This document shows, in pieces, positions 43,575 to 53,107 of a DNA stretch of 64,000 nt. The DNA comes from Sinorhizobium chiapasense. GTDB lineage: Bacteria > Pseudomonadota > Alphaproteobacteria > Rhizobiales > Rhizobiaceae. The notes under the pieces are model-generated. The model did not search any database and was not told the DNA's origin. It worked only from the letters and a program-made list of their open reading frames with translations. How positions within the stretch are numbered: the stretch's first letter is position 1; the number at the start of each line of letters is the position of its first letter. A program made the position numbers and the translations under genes. Location: the NCBI RefSeq assembly GCF_036488675.1, contig NZ_CP133151.1, forward strand, positions 62,001-126,000, given 5' to 3'.

Positions 43575-44363
43575 ATGGAACCGCATATTGAAACCGTGAT
43601 CGATCGCAACCGGATGATGGTGTCGGACGAGATCGCGATCCGGATCGAGGACATGAACAAGTGGTACGGAAATTACCACGTCCTTCGCGACATCAACCTC
43701 ACTGTGAAGCGCGGCGAGCGCATCGTCGTCGCGGGGCCCTCCGGATCGGGAAAGTCGACGATGATCCGCTGCATCAACCGCCTCGAAGAGCATCAGGCGG
43801 GCAGAATAATCGTCGACGGGATCGAACTGTCTTCAGACCTGAAAAACATCGACAAGGTGCGTTCGGAAGTCGGCATGGTGTTCCAGCACTTCAATCTCTT
43901 CCCGCACCTGACCATCCTCGAAAATTGCACGCTTGCTCCGATCTGGGTACGCGAGATCCCCAGGAAGGAAGCCATCGACGCGGCGATGCACTTCCTGGAA
44001 AAGGTCAAGATCCCCGAGCAGGCACACAAATATCCCGGCCAGCTATCGGGAGGACAGCAGCAGCGGGTGGCGATTGCCCGTTCGCTCTGCATGAAGCCGA
44101 AGATCATGCTCTTCGACGAGCCGACCTCTGCGCTCCACCCCGAGATGATCAAGGAGGTGCTCGACACGATGATCGAGCTTGCCGAAGAGGGAATGACCAT
44201 GCTCTGCGTCACGCACGAAATGGGTTTCGCGCAAGCGGTGGCCAATCGGGTGATCTTCATGGACCAGGGGCAGATCGTTGAAGAGAACAATCCGCACGAC
44301 TTCTTCAATAACCCGCAGTCCGAGCGAACGCGGCTGTTTCTCAGTCAGATCATCCGGCACTGA
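43575..44363 (+). CDS. polar amino-acid ABC transporter ATP-binding protein (AapP-like)
   Basis: 262 residues. Walker [11 protein letters not shown]-loop [12 protein letters not shown], signature [15 protein letters not shown], Walker [16 protein letters not shown] and the switch His in VTHEMGFA. Energises the importer formed by the three preceding genes. AAGGAG precedes the start. Confidence 0.95.
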   Translation: MEPHIETVIDRNRMMVSDEIAIRIEDMNKWYGNYHVLRDINLTVKRGERIVVAGPSGSGKSTMIRCINRLEEHQAGRIIVDGIELSSDLKNIDKVRSEVGMVFQHFNLFPHLTILENCTLAPIWVREIPRKEAIDAAMHFLEKVKIPEQAHKYPGQLSGGQQQRVAIARSLCMKPKIMLFDEPTSALHPEMIKEVLDTMIELAEEGMTMLCVTHEMGFAQAVANRVIFMDQGQIVEENNPHDFFNNPQSERTRLFLSQIIRH

Positions 44364-44480
44364 AATCGATCTGCGCCGACCGGCGGCTCTATGCGAACCT
44401 TTCCAGTTCGGCCATCAGGTGGCCTCTGTGAGGAAAGTTGCAAAACTGGCGCCACTAACCAATCCAACTTGAGGTCCCGT

Positions 44481-45686
44481 ATGAATGTTCGCGCACATAC
44501 AAACTGTCTCGATGAGCTGATCGATCGCCGCGGCTCGAATTCGCTGAAATGGGATTGTGCGAAGGCGTTCTTGCCGCCAGAGGCGGCGAATGCCGATCCG
44601 CTGCCGATGTGGGTCGCCGATATGGATTTCCGCACGCCCCAACCGGTGATCGATGCGCTGGTCGGGGCCGCGCAGGCCGGTATGTTCGGCTACTCCGCCG
44701 GCGCGCGTGAGAGCTACATTGACGCCGTGACCGGCTGGCAACAGCGCCGCTTCGGCTTCGAGGTCGAGCCCGACTGGGTGGTGCCGGTCTCAGGCGTGAT
44801 CACTGCGCTCAAGACCATCGTGCAGGCCTTTTCGGCTCCAGGCGACAGTGTCCTCATCCAGCCGCCTGTCTATGCGCATTTCCACGACGACGTGCTCCTC
44901 AACGGACGGCTTCCCATCAGTGCGCCGCTCATCCGGACGGAGACCGGCTATCGTTACGACGCCAGCGTATTCGAGGCGGCGATACGCCCGAACACGAAGA
45001 TCTTCATCCTCTCGAACCCGCACAATCCGACCGGGAATGTCTGGACGGAAGACGAACTGCAAAGTATGGGCGAGATCTGCGCCCGCCACGGAATTCTCGT
45101 CGTCTCCGATGAAATTCACCAGGACCTGATCATGAACCCGGCCCGCCGGCATGTGCCGTTCGCCAGCCTGTCCGCTGCGTTCGCGAAGCAGTCGATCACC
45201 TGCATCGCTCCCTCCAAGACCTTCAACCTGCCGGGCCTGCAATGCGCGAATGCCTTCATTCCCAACCCGCGCCTTAGGGCAGAATTTCGGCGCCAGTTGG
45301 AGCGCAACCTCTACCCGAAGGTAAACTCGATGGGCATGGTTGCCGCCGAGGCCGCCTATACCTATGGCGAGGCGTGGCTTGAAAACCTTCTTGCCTACGT
45401 CCGGGCCAACCACGCGCATTTCGCGGCCGAGATCAACGGGTTGAATGCCGGGCTCAAGGTGCTTCCGGCGGACGCACTTTATCTGGCGTGGATGGATTGC
45501 CGGGCTTTAGGTCTGGACGCCGCAGCGCTTGAAAGCTTCATGCTGACGAAGGCGCGGCTCTGGCTCGACAAGGGGCAGAAGTTCGGCATAGAGGGGCATG
45601 GCTATATGCGCGTGAACCTCGGCTGCCCTCGCGCAACTGTCGACGAGGCGATTGCGCGGCTCAAGGCGGCCGTCGCGGCGGGATGA
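44481..45686 (+). CDS. midD: MalY/PatB-type PLP lyase, probable mimosinase (MidD-like)
   Basis: 401 residues from the ATG at 44481 (GAGG upstream). Fold-type I PLP enzyme of the MalY/PatB group: LPMWVADMDFRTPQPVIDAL near the N-terminus, PVYAHFHDDVLLN, ILSNPHNPTGNVWTEDEL, VSDEIHQDLIM and the PLP lysine in APSKTFNLPGLQCANAF. The family contains cystathionine beta-lyases and C-S lyases, and also the rhizobial C-N lyase MidD that splits mimosine to 3-hydroxy-4-pyridone, pyruvate and ammonia. Its place after an amino-acid importer, with a ring-cleavage operon 10 kb downstream, favours the latter; C-S beta-lyase is the alternative. Confidence 0.72.
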   Translation: MNVRAHTNCLDELIDRRGSNSLKWDCAKAFLPPEAANADPLPMWVADMDFRTPQPVIDALVGAAQAGMFGYSAGARESYIDAVTGWQQRRFGFEVEPDWVVPVSGVITALKTIVQAFSAPGDSVLIQPPVYAHFHDDVLLNGRLPISAPLIRTETGYRYDASVFEAAIRPNTKIFILSNPHNPTGNVWTEDELQSMGEICARHGILVVSDEIHQDLIMNPARRHVPFASLSAAFAKQSITCIAPSKTFNLPGLQCANAFIPNPRLRAEFRRQLERNLYPKVNSMGMVAAEAAYTYGEAWLENLLAYVRANHAHFAAEINGLNAGLKVLPADALYLAWMDCRALGLDAAALESFMLTKARLWLDKGQKFGIEGHGYMRVNLGCPRATVDEAIARLKAAVAAG

Positions 45687-45723
45687 TTCCGCGCCGCAGC
45701 GGAAGGCCAACAGCAGAGCTTGG

Positions 45724-46404
45724 TCAGGTCGGCATCTGCAGCACGTCGGGGTGCTGAAGGGCGGCGTCCTTGATCCAGATCTCGGTCCCCTTGGATCCGG
45801 TCATCGCCTCAAGCGGCAGGCCAGCGGGCAAACGCCCCCAGCTCTGCGCTTCCAGTTGCTCCGTGCCAACTGTCAGGCTGCCGGAAAGCACGAGGAGTTC
45901 GAGACCGCGGCGATTTTCGACGTTTATGGCGACTTCGGGCCGCCAGCGCTCGATCGCTACGCGTTCTTTCCCGTCGTCGAACAGGACCCGCGCGGCCTCG
46001 GCTCCATTGCGTAAAGGTGCTGCCTCACCTTCGCCAGGCTGGCGAACGATCTGCGTGAGGTCGCCATCCCGATACTGCCAGAGACGCACGAAGATCGTGC
46101 AGCCATCCTTCGACGCCGGCACATGGGAGGTGCCGGGCGGGTTGCGGAAGTAGCAGCCTGCGGGATAGTCACCGTGTTCGTCCTGGAACGTGCCCTCGAG
46201 CACGAGAATTTCCTCGCCGCCGCTATGGACGTGGCGGGGGAAGGCGCTTCCAGGCGCATAGCGCACGATCGTGGTGGCGCGCGCAACTTCGCCGCCGACG
46301 CGATAGAGCATGCGGCGATCGACGCCGGCGGACGGACTGGCGACCCAGTCGAGCTTAGCCGAATGGACGATAACCGGTTTCGTCAGGTCTTCATTGATGC
46401 GCAT
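45724..46404 (-). CDS. ChrR-like double cupin protein
   Basis: 226 residues with two cupin halves: FPRHVHSGGEEILVLEG, CYFRNPPGTSHVP in the first and RGLELLVLSGSLTVGTEQ, WGRLPAGLPLEAMTG in the second. The first half keeps the metal-binding His/Glu set, the second does not. Similar to ChrR-type cupins; whether it is an enzyme or a sensor is unknown. Overlaps the dehydrogenase gene upstream by 14 bases, so it is the last gene of a minus-strand operon (48910-45724). Confidence 0.78.
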   Translation of the reverse strand: MRINEDLTKPVIVHSAKLDWVASPSAGVDRRMLYRVGGEVARATTIVRYAPGSAFPRHVHSGGEEILVLEGTFQDEHGDYPAGCYFRNPPGTSHVPASKDGCTIFVRLWQYRDGDLTQIVRQPGEGEAAPLRNGAEAARVLFDDGKERVAIERWRPEVAINVENRRGLELLVLSGSLTVGTEQLEAQSWGRLPAGLPLEAMTGSKGTEIWIKDAALQHPDVLQMPT

Positions 46405-47416
46405 TGGTCTGGTCTCCCATCGTCAGCACGATCCGGAACTTCGCGTCCCCGGATCTCATCTTCTGGACAGCTTCCTGGGCTCTCTCCAGCGGCATGGTCT
46501 CGATCATCGGCCTGACGCCCGCAAGCACACTGAAATCAAGCGTCTTTTCGTTCTCATACGGGGAGCCGGTGATCGAGCCGATAATGCCCCGTTCAGCCCC
46601 CACTAGGTATCCTGTCGAGACCGGCAGTGGATCCTTGCCGACGCCAAGCACGATCAAACGCCCCTCCGGCTGAAGCGCGGGCATCAGCGCCGTAACGGCT
46701 GTCGGATTGCCGGACGTGGTCAGGATCGCTTTCGCGCCGCCCAACCCGTTCAGCACATCTGCGGCGTTTTCGCTCTCCATGTCGATGTAGCGATGCGCGC
46801 CGAGGTTCATCGCATCGGTGGCGATATCCTCGCCTCGACCTACCGCCACCACCCGAAATCCCATCCTGCGGGCGTATTGGAGCGCCATGTGGCCGAGGCC
46901 TCCGATTCCGAGAATGGCGACGGTGTCGCCTGCTTCGGCGCCCGATTTTTTCAAGGCATTGAACGTGGCTATACCCGCGCAGAGGATGGGTGCCGCTTCT
47001 TCTGACGACAATTCGTGCGGGATAGAGACAAGGCCTGTTGCACGCGCAATCATCATCTCGGCATAGCCGCCGTCGCAGGGCTGGTTGCGGCAGAGGTTGA
47101 AACGTCCTCGCCGGCACTCGCCGCATTCGTTGCAATGACCGCCCAGACGGCCAACGCCGACGCGCTGTCCCACCTTCCAGATCGATGGCGTGTTTGGGCC
47201 GAGTGCTACGATGCAGCCGACGACCTCGTGACCGGGAACACGAGGCGGCTCAAGCGCCGGATCAGCCCGGTCGATATCGCTCGCATCGGCGCCGCAGATA
47301 CCGCAGGCTTCGACGGCGATCAGCACCTCATTCACCCCTGGCTCCGGCGTTGGCCGCTCCACCAGTTCCAGGCGACCGGGTGTAGTGACCTGCATCGCTC
47401 GATAGGTAGTTTTCAT
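46391..47416 (-). CDS. zinc-dependent alcohol dehydrogenase (MDR family)
   Basis: 341 residues. Catalytic zinc ligands in ACGICGADASDIDRAD (Cys) and PGHEVVG (His/Glu); structural zinc cysteines in CNECGECRRGRFNLC; NAD(P)-binding VAILGIGGLGHMALQYAR. Catalyses oxidation of an alcohol or reduction of an aldehyde. It starts 4 bases after the FAD amine-oxidase-type gene and overlaps the cupin gene. Confidence 0.92.
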   Translation of the reverse strand: MKTTYRAMQVTTPGRLELVERPTPEPGVNEVLIAVEACGICGADASDIDRADPALEPPRVPGHEVVGCIVALGPNTPSIWKVGQRVGVGRLGGHCNECGECRRGRFNLCRNQPCDGGYAEMMIARATGLVSIPHELSSEEAAPILCAGIATFNALKKSGAEAGDTVAILGIGGLGHMALQYARRMGFRVVAVGRGEDIATDAMNLGAHRYIDMESENAADVLNGLGGAKAILTTSGNPTAVTALMPALQPEGRLIVLGVGKDPLPVSTGYLVGAERGIIGSITGSPYENEKTLDFSVLAGVRPMIETMPLERAQEAVQKMRSGDAKFRIVLTMGDQTNAHQ

Positions 47417-47420
47417 GGTT

Positions 47421-48572
47421 TCAATTCCCCACGGTTTGGGATGCTTCGGTGAAAGCCGTGAATGTGCGTGTCTCGACCTTGCTCAGTCTGCCGATGAGTT
47501 CGGTTGTGATCCGGGTGGCGGCTTCGACCGCACCGGCGAGGTAACCAGGTTCACTGATGCTGGTTTCGCTCCCGGCCAGCGAAATGTAATCGCGCCATTT
47601 TCCGTTGACCCATGGCCGTCGATCGGGGTTGGGATGGCCACCGGCCTGCCTGTCGTACGCAGTTGCAGTCAACGGGTCATCCGTCCAGTCCTTGAACAAT
47701 GTCGCGCGGGGACTGGCGGCCTGTGGCCCGAACACCTGAGCGAGTTGCTGAACCGAAGCCGCGACGATTGCATCGCGTCCGACTGATGCGCGCTCACCGG
47801 CCGGAACGCCGACGAACCCAAAAAGGGCGGCTCGGCCCGAGGCGGTTGTCGCGTCGTGAATCTCAGCCAAAGGCCCCACCATGCTTTGCGCCGTTCCCGA
47901 GAGGCCGGCGTCGCGCCAGAATGGGCGGTCATAGAGTGCGAAGAACTTGGCATGCGGCGCCATCCACGTCGGGGTCTGCCGCCATCGCTCGGCTGTCGCG
48001 TAGTCGAGCGATGGCGAAAACAAAACCTTTGCCTCGATGAGACGCGGCGGCAGTGCGAACACAACATGCGACGCCCGCTCTTTATGGGACGACCCGCTCG
48101 CATCGACGTACTGCACAACGACGCCTTCGCCGTCGAGCGAGACATGCGTCACGCGGGCATTCAGTTGAATGCTTTGTGCGGGCAGGGTTTCGGCAAGCGT
48201 CGATATGACCGCTCCCATGCCCCCGACGATCCGCATGCCCTGCGGTTCCTGCCGCACTCCGCGATAGCGCTGAGGAGCTTCGCGCGACATCCGCTGAAAG
48301 ATCACGTCGCCGTCGACGTTCTGCTCGAAATAGTTCAGCCCGAGATGGTGGATCAAGTCCCCCATTGCTGGCTGCATGTCAGGCCAGAACCACGACGGGC
48401 CAAGATCGAAGCCGTCGCCCGATGGTTCACCGCTGCCGTCGACGGAGAGAATGCGTCCGCCCAGGCGCCCACGCGCTTCAAGAAGCTGAAAGCCGAGGCC
48501 TGCTTGATGGAGGAGCCGGGCCGCGGTCAAGCCTGCAAGCCCGCCGCCAACGATCAGAATGGATTGTGACAA
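47421..48572 (-). CDS. FAD-dependent amine oxidase family protein
   Basis: 383 residues when started at the TTG at 48572, which has GAGGAG 7 bases upstream; the open frame continues upstream only because it overlaps a decayed gene. FAD-binding ILIVGGGLAGLTAARLL, then EARGRLGGRI, MRIVGGMGAVISTLAETLPA, and the C-terminal FAD-contact region SLAGSETSISEPGYLAGAVE. Flavin monoamine-oxidase type; oxidises an amine to an aldehyde plus ammonia, which would feed the adjacent dehydrogenase. Substrate unknown. Confidence 0.85.
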   Translation of the reverse strand: MSQSILIVGGGLAGLTAARLLHQAGLGFQLLEARGRLGGRILSVDGSGEPSGDGFDLGPSWFWPDMQPAMGDLIHHLGLNYFEQNVDGDVIFQRMSREAPQRYRGVRQEPQGMRIVGGMGAVISTLAETLPAQSIQLNARVTHVSLDGEGVVVQYVDASGSSHKERASHVVFALPPRLIEAKVLFSPSLDYATAERWRQTPTWMAPHAKFFALYDRPFWRDAGLSGTAQSMVGPLAEIHDATTASGRAALFGFVGVPAGERASVGRDAIVAASVQQLAQVFGPQAASPRATLFKDWTDDPLTATAYDRQAGGHPNPDRRPWVNGKWRDYISLAGSETSISEPGYLAGAVEAATRITTELIGRLSKVETRTFTAFTEASQTVGN

Positions 48573-48630
48573 GGGACAGCTCCTCGTGAAGAGTGAGGGC
48601 CGGTATCCGGACCCTCCAGTACAGCCGGGC

Positions 48631-48910
48631 TTAGGCCACGGCGTAGATGCGGACTTCCGCGGCGGCAGCCAGAAGCGGCTTCGACCCTCGACGACATCGT
48701 CGTTAAAAAGCGCGCTTTCGAGATAGGCCTTTGCGTCTTCGATGCTGTTGAATCCGTGGAGCACCTGTGCGTCGTCGTCGCGAATGAGAAGCTCCTTGGA
48801 TGTCGCGCCCGCAATCTGCGAGAGGAACGGTTCCTTGTACTTCTGATAGGCGCCTGCGGCGGCACGGCGGTTCTCGGCTGCGATCTGCAGTGTGATTTCA
48901 AGGTAACCAT
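48631..48910 (-). pseudogene. small conserved protein broken by two frameshifts
   Basis: Combining frames gives MVT, then YLEITLQIAAENRRAAAGAY, QKYKEPFLSQIAGATSKELL, VLHGFNSIEDAKAYLESALF, NDDVV, and finally KPLLAAAAEVRIYAVA with a TAA at 48631-48633. This is a coherent protein of about 92 residues of the monooxygenase-like ferredoxin-fold type that needs one shift just after the start and one near 48690. Either a decayed first gene of the operon or sequencing error. Confidence 0.55.
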
Positions 48911-49135
48911 GGTCATCCTCTCAAGGCCTGGCGTAAGCTGCGCAAACGGGACAGTGGTTTCGGCTCTGAAGCGCCGTGCCGGGTGGAATTTTCCAGTGCG
49001 GGACACGTGCGCCACGACACCTAAATGCGGCTCAAAGGCCGACTTGACAAATGAGAGTTTCTTGCCGGCGACAAAGAAAAACTTCGCCGGATTGCCCCTA
49101 TCGTCCTTATGACATGGGCAGAACCCATGCTCAAA

Positions 49136-50068
49136 TCAGGACCGAAGGCGCGTCACCTCTTCGATCAGCCAGTCACGGAAGGTCCGGAGTTTCAGTAGGG
49201 ACGCGTATTCCGCCCGATAGACGACATAATAGGCGAGCTTTGAGGGAACCTGGACCGCGGGAAAAAGCCGCTTCAGTCGCCCGGCGGCCAAATCGTCGCG
49301 CGCCAGGATGCTACGCGCCAGCGCCACCCCGCGTCCCTCGATCGCAGCCTGCAGCACAGCCGCGGAATTGTCGATCCTCATGCCCCTTTGCGGTTGCCCC
49401 TCAGGCACTCCGGCAGCTTGCAACCACATGTCCCAGGTGACGAAACCGATCGCGGGATCGACAGAGAGATCGTGGATGAGTGTGGTTCGCGTGAGATCTG
49501 CCGGCTCGGTTAAATTGTCCAGGTCGGAAAACGCCGGCGAGCAAACCGGAAAAATCTCCTCATCCATCAGTTTCTCCGCAACCAGTCCCGGCCAGTTGCC
49601 GTCCCCGTATCGCACGCCGATATCGATGCCCTGCGCCCTGTAGTCCACGAGTTTCAGGCTGGTCTCGAGCCGGATATCGGTGTCCGGGCATCTACCTTGG
49701 AAGCGGTCGATGCGTGGAAGCAGCCACTTGGCGGCGAAGGCCGGACTGACGGTAACGTTGAGGATGCCACCCGTCGCGGAGTCCCGCAGCCGTTCCAGCC
49801 CAATCCCGAGACGATCGAGACCGGCTCTAATATCCGGCAGCGTACGCTCGGCATTTTCTGTCAGGGTAAGTCTTGTCTTGCCTGTAGCAGTGCGCTGAAA
49901 CAACGGCATTCCCAACCATTCCTCAAGCCCCCGCACCATTTGCCCGACAGCAGCCGCGGTGACATTGAGTTCTTCGCCGGCACCGGAGAAGCTCCCGTGC
50001 CGCGCACTCGCTTCGAATGCACGCAGCGCATTGAGGTAGACCGGCGAATTCCTGGCCATCATGATCAT
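49136..50068 (-). CDS. LysR-family transcriptional regulator (GcvA-like)
   Basis: 310 residues. Winged helix-turn-helix LNALRAFEASARHGSFSGAG, ELNVTAAAVGQMVRGLEEWL, then the GcvA-type sensor domain (SPAFAAKWLLPRIDRFQGRC, GIDIGVRYGDGNWPG, GRGVALARS). It faces the same way as the amine-oxidase operon and lies 226 bases before it, so it is its probable regulator. Mimosine genes of TAL1145 include a regulator midR; whether this is it cannot be told. Confidence 0.88.
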   Translation of the reverse strand: MIMMARNSPVYLNALRAFEASARHGSFSGAGEELNVTAAAVGQMVRGLEEWLGMPLFQRTATGKTRLTLTENAERTLPDIRAGLDRLGIGLERLRDSATGGILNVTVSPAFAAKWLLPRIDRFQGRCPDTDIRLETSLKLVDYRAQGIDIGVRYGDGNWPGLVAEKLMDEEIFPVCSPAFSDLDNLTEPADLTRTTLIHDLSVDPAIGFVTWDMWLQAAGVPEGQPQRGMRIDNSAAVLQAAIEGRGVALARSILARDDLAAGRLKRLFPAVQVPSKLAYYVVYRAEYASLLKLRTFRDWLIEEVTRLRS

Positions 50069-50263
50069 CCGCTTGCAAGGCTATCTGGCCGCACTTCTCA
50101 GCGGAGATATGGAGCATCTTCCGCAGCTATTTCTGGCCCAATGTTCCGGAGGTGGCGCCGCTCGTTCAACCTTGGTCTATTGATACCCCCTGAACCCCAG
50201 TCTGACTCAGAGCTTTATTTTCCGGGCGGCAAGATGCCGGCTTGGCTTCGAAGCGTGTGGTGG

Positions 50264-51583
50264 TCATGCTGTGAGCATCGCCTGCCAGCGCATATCACGC
50301 GGCGAGGGGCGGCGGTGCAGGCGGTGGTCAAGCAATTGCCGCGCCTTCACGACCTCGCCGCTTCGCATGAGGGCGAGGAGGAGCATGTCCTCGATCATCT
50401 CGCGCTGGGCGCCACTGCCGCCGATGCGAACGACCTCGGCCGCGACCGGCTCCAGGATACGGACGCAGCCTGGGTAGTCCTCTTCCGCGAAGGACAAGGC
50501 GGCACGGCAGATCGCCGGCACGACTGGCCCCGCGGCGAGCGCACCTGCGTCGATCAGGCCCGTCAACGCCTCAGTCCGTTGGCCGACCGCCGCCGTGTCG
50601 CCGACCGCGGCCGCGATCAGCGCCATATGGACGTCAGCGAAGGCGAAGCCGGCCTTCTGGAAGTATTCCGCGGAATAGGTTGCCGCCGCCGCCCACAGGC
50701 CCGCCGGCACCGTGTGACCGTAGGCCTGGAGCCGCCACAGGAAAGAGGCCGTGTCGCTGACCACGTTGACCGGCATTCCGGCCGTAACCGACGGCTGGAT
50801 GTAGTTCTCGTAGATCGCAAGTGCTCGCTCGGGATCACCCCGCTCCAGGGCGCCCAATGCCGAGTGCCAGGCAATGTGGCCGTGGAGGATGCCAGCGCGG
50901 TCGTAGCGGGGCAGCCAGTTCGCGAGCAGCCTCTCGGCGTCCTCACCCGCGCCGGCCTCGTACATGGCATGTGAAAGCGCATGTGCCGCATTTGCATTGT
51001 CGATCCTGAGCTCGTAGCCGCGCTCGGTGAGTTTTCGGCCGTGGGTTACGTTTCCGTTTTCGGCATGCGCCCAGCCCAGATACGTGAGGAACCACCAATC
51101 GTCGCCGTTAAAGTGGCGCGCATGACGTTCGCAAAGATCCACACGCGCCTGGTCGTGGTTGGACATGCCGGAAAAGGCGAAGAGTCCGAAGGCGCCAAGA
51201 GGCAATGAAAGGATAAGGATGTCGCGCGGCCAGCGGTCGGCGTGGTCGAGAGCACGCTCCAGCGCCTTCGCCGCCTGCCCGCTGATGGCAAGTGAGAGGA
51301 CCTGGACATGGCTTCGCTCCCTCTCGGTTCCGTGCCGGGAGACGATCTCTTCGGCTTTCGCGATCTTCGCCTTGGCGCTTGCGAGTTCGGTGCGGACGGC
51401 ATGCAGGCGCGCGCGTGCCGCATGCGCAAGAGCAAAATCCGGATCAACTGCGATGGCCTCGTCTAGAGCCTCTGCCGCGCCCGGCCAGGCCGAGAGGAGC
51501 AGGTCCACTCCCTCCCGATAGCGTTCAGCCGCCAGATCGGACTTCGTCGAGAGCGGCAGGTTTCGGCTGTCGAGGTGGGTCAT
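50264..51583 (-). CDS. tetratricopeptide-repeat protein
   Basis: 439 residues from the ATG at 51583, preceded by GAGGAG. Several TPR-like helix pairs (DEAIAVDPDFALAHAARARL, AAKALERALDHADRWPRDI, RALAIYENYIQPSV) across the length; conserved Trp and His in WWFLTYLGWAHAENG and HIAWHSALGALERGD. It resembles long TPR proteins of unknown function found beside oxidoreductase genes. No signal peptide. Cytoplasmic, function unknown. Confidence 0.8.
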   Translation of the reverse strand: MTHLDSRNLPLSTKSDLAAERYREGVDLLLSAWPGAAEALDEAIAVDPDFALAHAARARLHAVRTELASAKAKIAKAEEIVSRHGTERERSHVQVLSLAISGQAAKALERALDHADRWPRDILILSLPLGAFGLFAFSGMSNHDQARVDLCERHARHFNGDDWWFLTYLGWAHAENGNVTHGRKLTERGYELRIDNANAAHALSHAMYEAGAGEDAERLLANWLPRYDRAGILHGHIAWHSALGALERGDPERALAIYENYIQPSVTAGMPVNVVSDTASFLWRLQAYGHTVPAGLWAAAATYSAEYFQKAGFAFADVHMALIAAAVGDTAAVGQRTEALTGLIDAGALAAGPVVPAICRAALSFAEEDYPGCVRILEPVAAEVVRIGGSGAQREMIEDMLLLALMRSGEVVKARQLLDHRLHRRPSPRDMRWQAMLTA

Positions 51584-51718
51584 CGCGGGCTCCTCGTCCG
51601 GGATTGGGTACGCATCAGGGCTTATTTCGGCTGGTATACTACATTTTGCGCTGGCCGTATTTTGATAGCTTGCCAACCCATGTCGAGCAACTGCCAATGA
51701 CGCCCGAGGAAGACTGGC

Positions 51719-52222
51719 CTATACGAGAGCGGCTGTTCCGCTCTCGAACATGGAACGATCGTCGAGGACGTTGGCGGCGAGCATCGCGCCCTCGAGGGTA
51801 GCAAGTACCCGCACGGCGGTGTCGCGTCCCAGCCCCCCTCGCGTGAGCGTTTCGATTCCGAGCACGAAGAACCGTTTTACTTCTTCCCTCACTTCCCCGG
51901 CCAGGTCGTGGGACACTGCTCCCATGGCGCCGCAGAGGCACATCCTGCCGTCGCGGTGCAAGGCGTCGCGGAAGACCTGCCGCCAAGCCGTGACGATGTC
52001 GTCGCCCGTCGCCTGTTTCTGATCCACCGAATCCAGAAAGCGGTCGGTGTAACGGCGGGCGACTGCCGCTGCGAGCTTCTCCTTGGTCGGGAAGTGATAG
52101 TGGACGCTCGAACTCTTAACACCGATATCCGCAGCGACGTCCCGAAAACTGAAGCCGCTATAGCCTGCCTGACGGATACGCTCCTCGGCGGCGTCCATGA
52201 TTGCTTCGGCTGTTTCGCTCAT
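51719..52222 (-). CDS. TetR-family repressor
   Basis: 167 residues, rather short for the family. N-terminal helix-turn-helix AIMDAAEERIRQAGYSGFSF, RDVAADIGVKSSSVHYHFP, then a ligand domain including CLCGAMGAVSHDLAGEV. Divergent from the SDR gene, with two palindromes between the two starts; probably represses both itself and the SDR operon. Confidence 0.9.
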   Translation of the reverse strand: MSETAEAIMDAAEERIRQAGYSGFSFRDVAADIGVKSSSVHYHFPTKEKLAAAVARRYTDRFLDSVDQKQATGDDIVTAWRQVFRDALHRDGRMCLCGAMGAVSHDLAGEVREEVKRFFVLGIETLTRGGLGRDTAVRVLATLEGAMLAANVLDDRSMFESGTAALV

Positions 52223-52236
52223 TTGCCAAAATCCTC

Positions 52237-52252
52237 TCTATCGATCGATAGA
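52237..52252. promoter_or_regulatory. TetR operator, site 1
   Basis: TCTATCGATCGATAGA, a perfect 16-bp palindrome 15 bases upstream of the tetR start. It shares TATCG...TAGATAG with site 2. Confidence 0.75.
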
Positions 52253-52293
52253 TAGGTCTTGCATTACCAAAAAGCAAACGCTATGTGGGGCAC

Positions 52294-52315
52294 ATCTATC
52301 TATCGGTAGATAGAT
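52294..52315. promoter_or_regulatory. TetR operator, site 2
   Basis: A 22-bp near-perfect palindrome (halves ATCTATCTATC and GGTAGATAGAT, one mismatch) ending 14 bases before the SDR start. Binding there would block the SDR promoter or ribosome access. Confidence 0.75.
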
Positions 52316-52329
52316 AATAGGAGATCAGT

Positions 52330-53097
52330 ATGCGATTTGAAGGCAAGGTAGCCGCCATCACCGGCGGCGGTTCAGGCATCGGTAAGGAAGTGGCCGCTCG
52401 TCTCGTTGCGGAAGGCGCAAAGGTCGCTATCAACGGCCGAAACCTCGAAAAACTCGAAGCGGCCGCGCGCGACATCGATCAGAGCGGCAGCAACATCGTC
52501 GTTTCCGCCGGCGATATCGCCAGGCCGGAGACGGGGGCGGCCCTCGTCGAAACCGCAGTTTCCCGCTTCGGCAAGCTCGACGTGCTCGTCAACAATGCCG
52601 GCGTCTTCAATCCGAAGCCGTTCATCGAGCTGACGGAAGCCGATTACGACTGGTATCTGGACACGATCCTGAAGGGCAAGTTCTTCACCGCCCAGGCCGC
52701 CGCCAGGGCGATGAAGGACAACGGCGGCGCGATCGTCCAGACAGGCTCCATGTGGGCGATCCAGGCCATAGGCGCCACACCTTCGGCCGCCTATTCGGCA
52801 GCCAATGCCGGTGTCCATGCGATGGTGCGCAATCTTGCGATCGAGCTCGCGCCTTTCAATATCCGCGTCAATGCCGTCGCGCCTGCCGTCGTCGAGACGC
52901 CTGTTTACAACACCTTCCTGTCCGACGATCAGGTCAAGCAAGTTCTGCCGACGTTCAACGCCTTCCATCCGCTCGGCCGCTACGGCCAGCCGCGCGATGT
53001 CGCCGAGGCGATCCTGTTCCTCGCTTCCGAGCAGGCGTCCTGGATCACCGGCACGATCCTTCCCGTCGACGGCGGCGTGACCGCCGGCCGCCAGTGA
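52330..53097 (+). CDS. SDR-family oxidoreductase with altered active site
   Basis: 255 residues, classical short-chain dehydrogenase. Cofactor motif [15 protein letters not shown] at the N-terminus, VNNAG near residue 90, catalytic Ser in QTGSMWAIQ and Tyr in AAYSAANAG. The conserved YxxxK is Tyr-Ser-Ala-Ala-Asn here: the catalytic lysine codon is AAT. Many SDR members would be inactive without it. AGGAG precedes the ATG. Followed 10 bases later by a CMD-family gene. Confidence 0.9.
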   Translation: MRFEGKVAAITGGGSGIGKEVAARLVAEGAKVAINGRNLEKLEAAARDIDQSGSNIVVSAGDIARPETGAALVETAVSRFGKLDVLVNNAGVFNPKPFIELTEADYDWYLDTILKGKFFTAQAAARAMKDNGGAIVQTGSMWAIQAIGATPSAAYSAANAGVHAMVRNLAIELAPFNIRVNAVAPAVVETPVYNTFLSDDQVKQVLPTFNAFHPLGRYGQPRDVAEAILFLASEQASWITGTILPVDGGVTAGRQ

Positions 53098-53107
53098 GGA
53101 GCGTGAA

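Noticed and set aside
42441..43793. 450-codon minus-strand ORF
   Set aside because: Shadow of the AapM-like permease; composition is His/Arg/Asp-rich without motifs.
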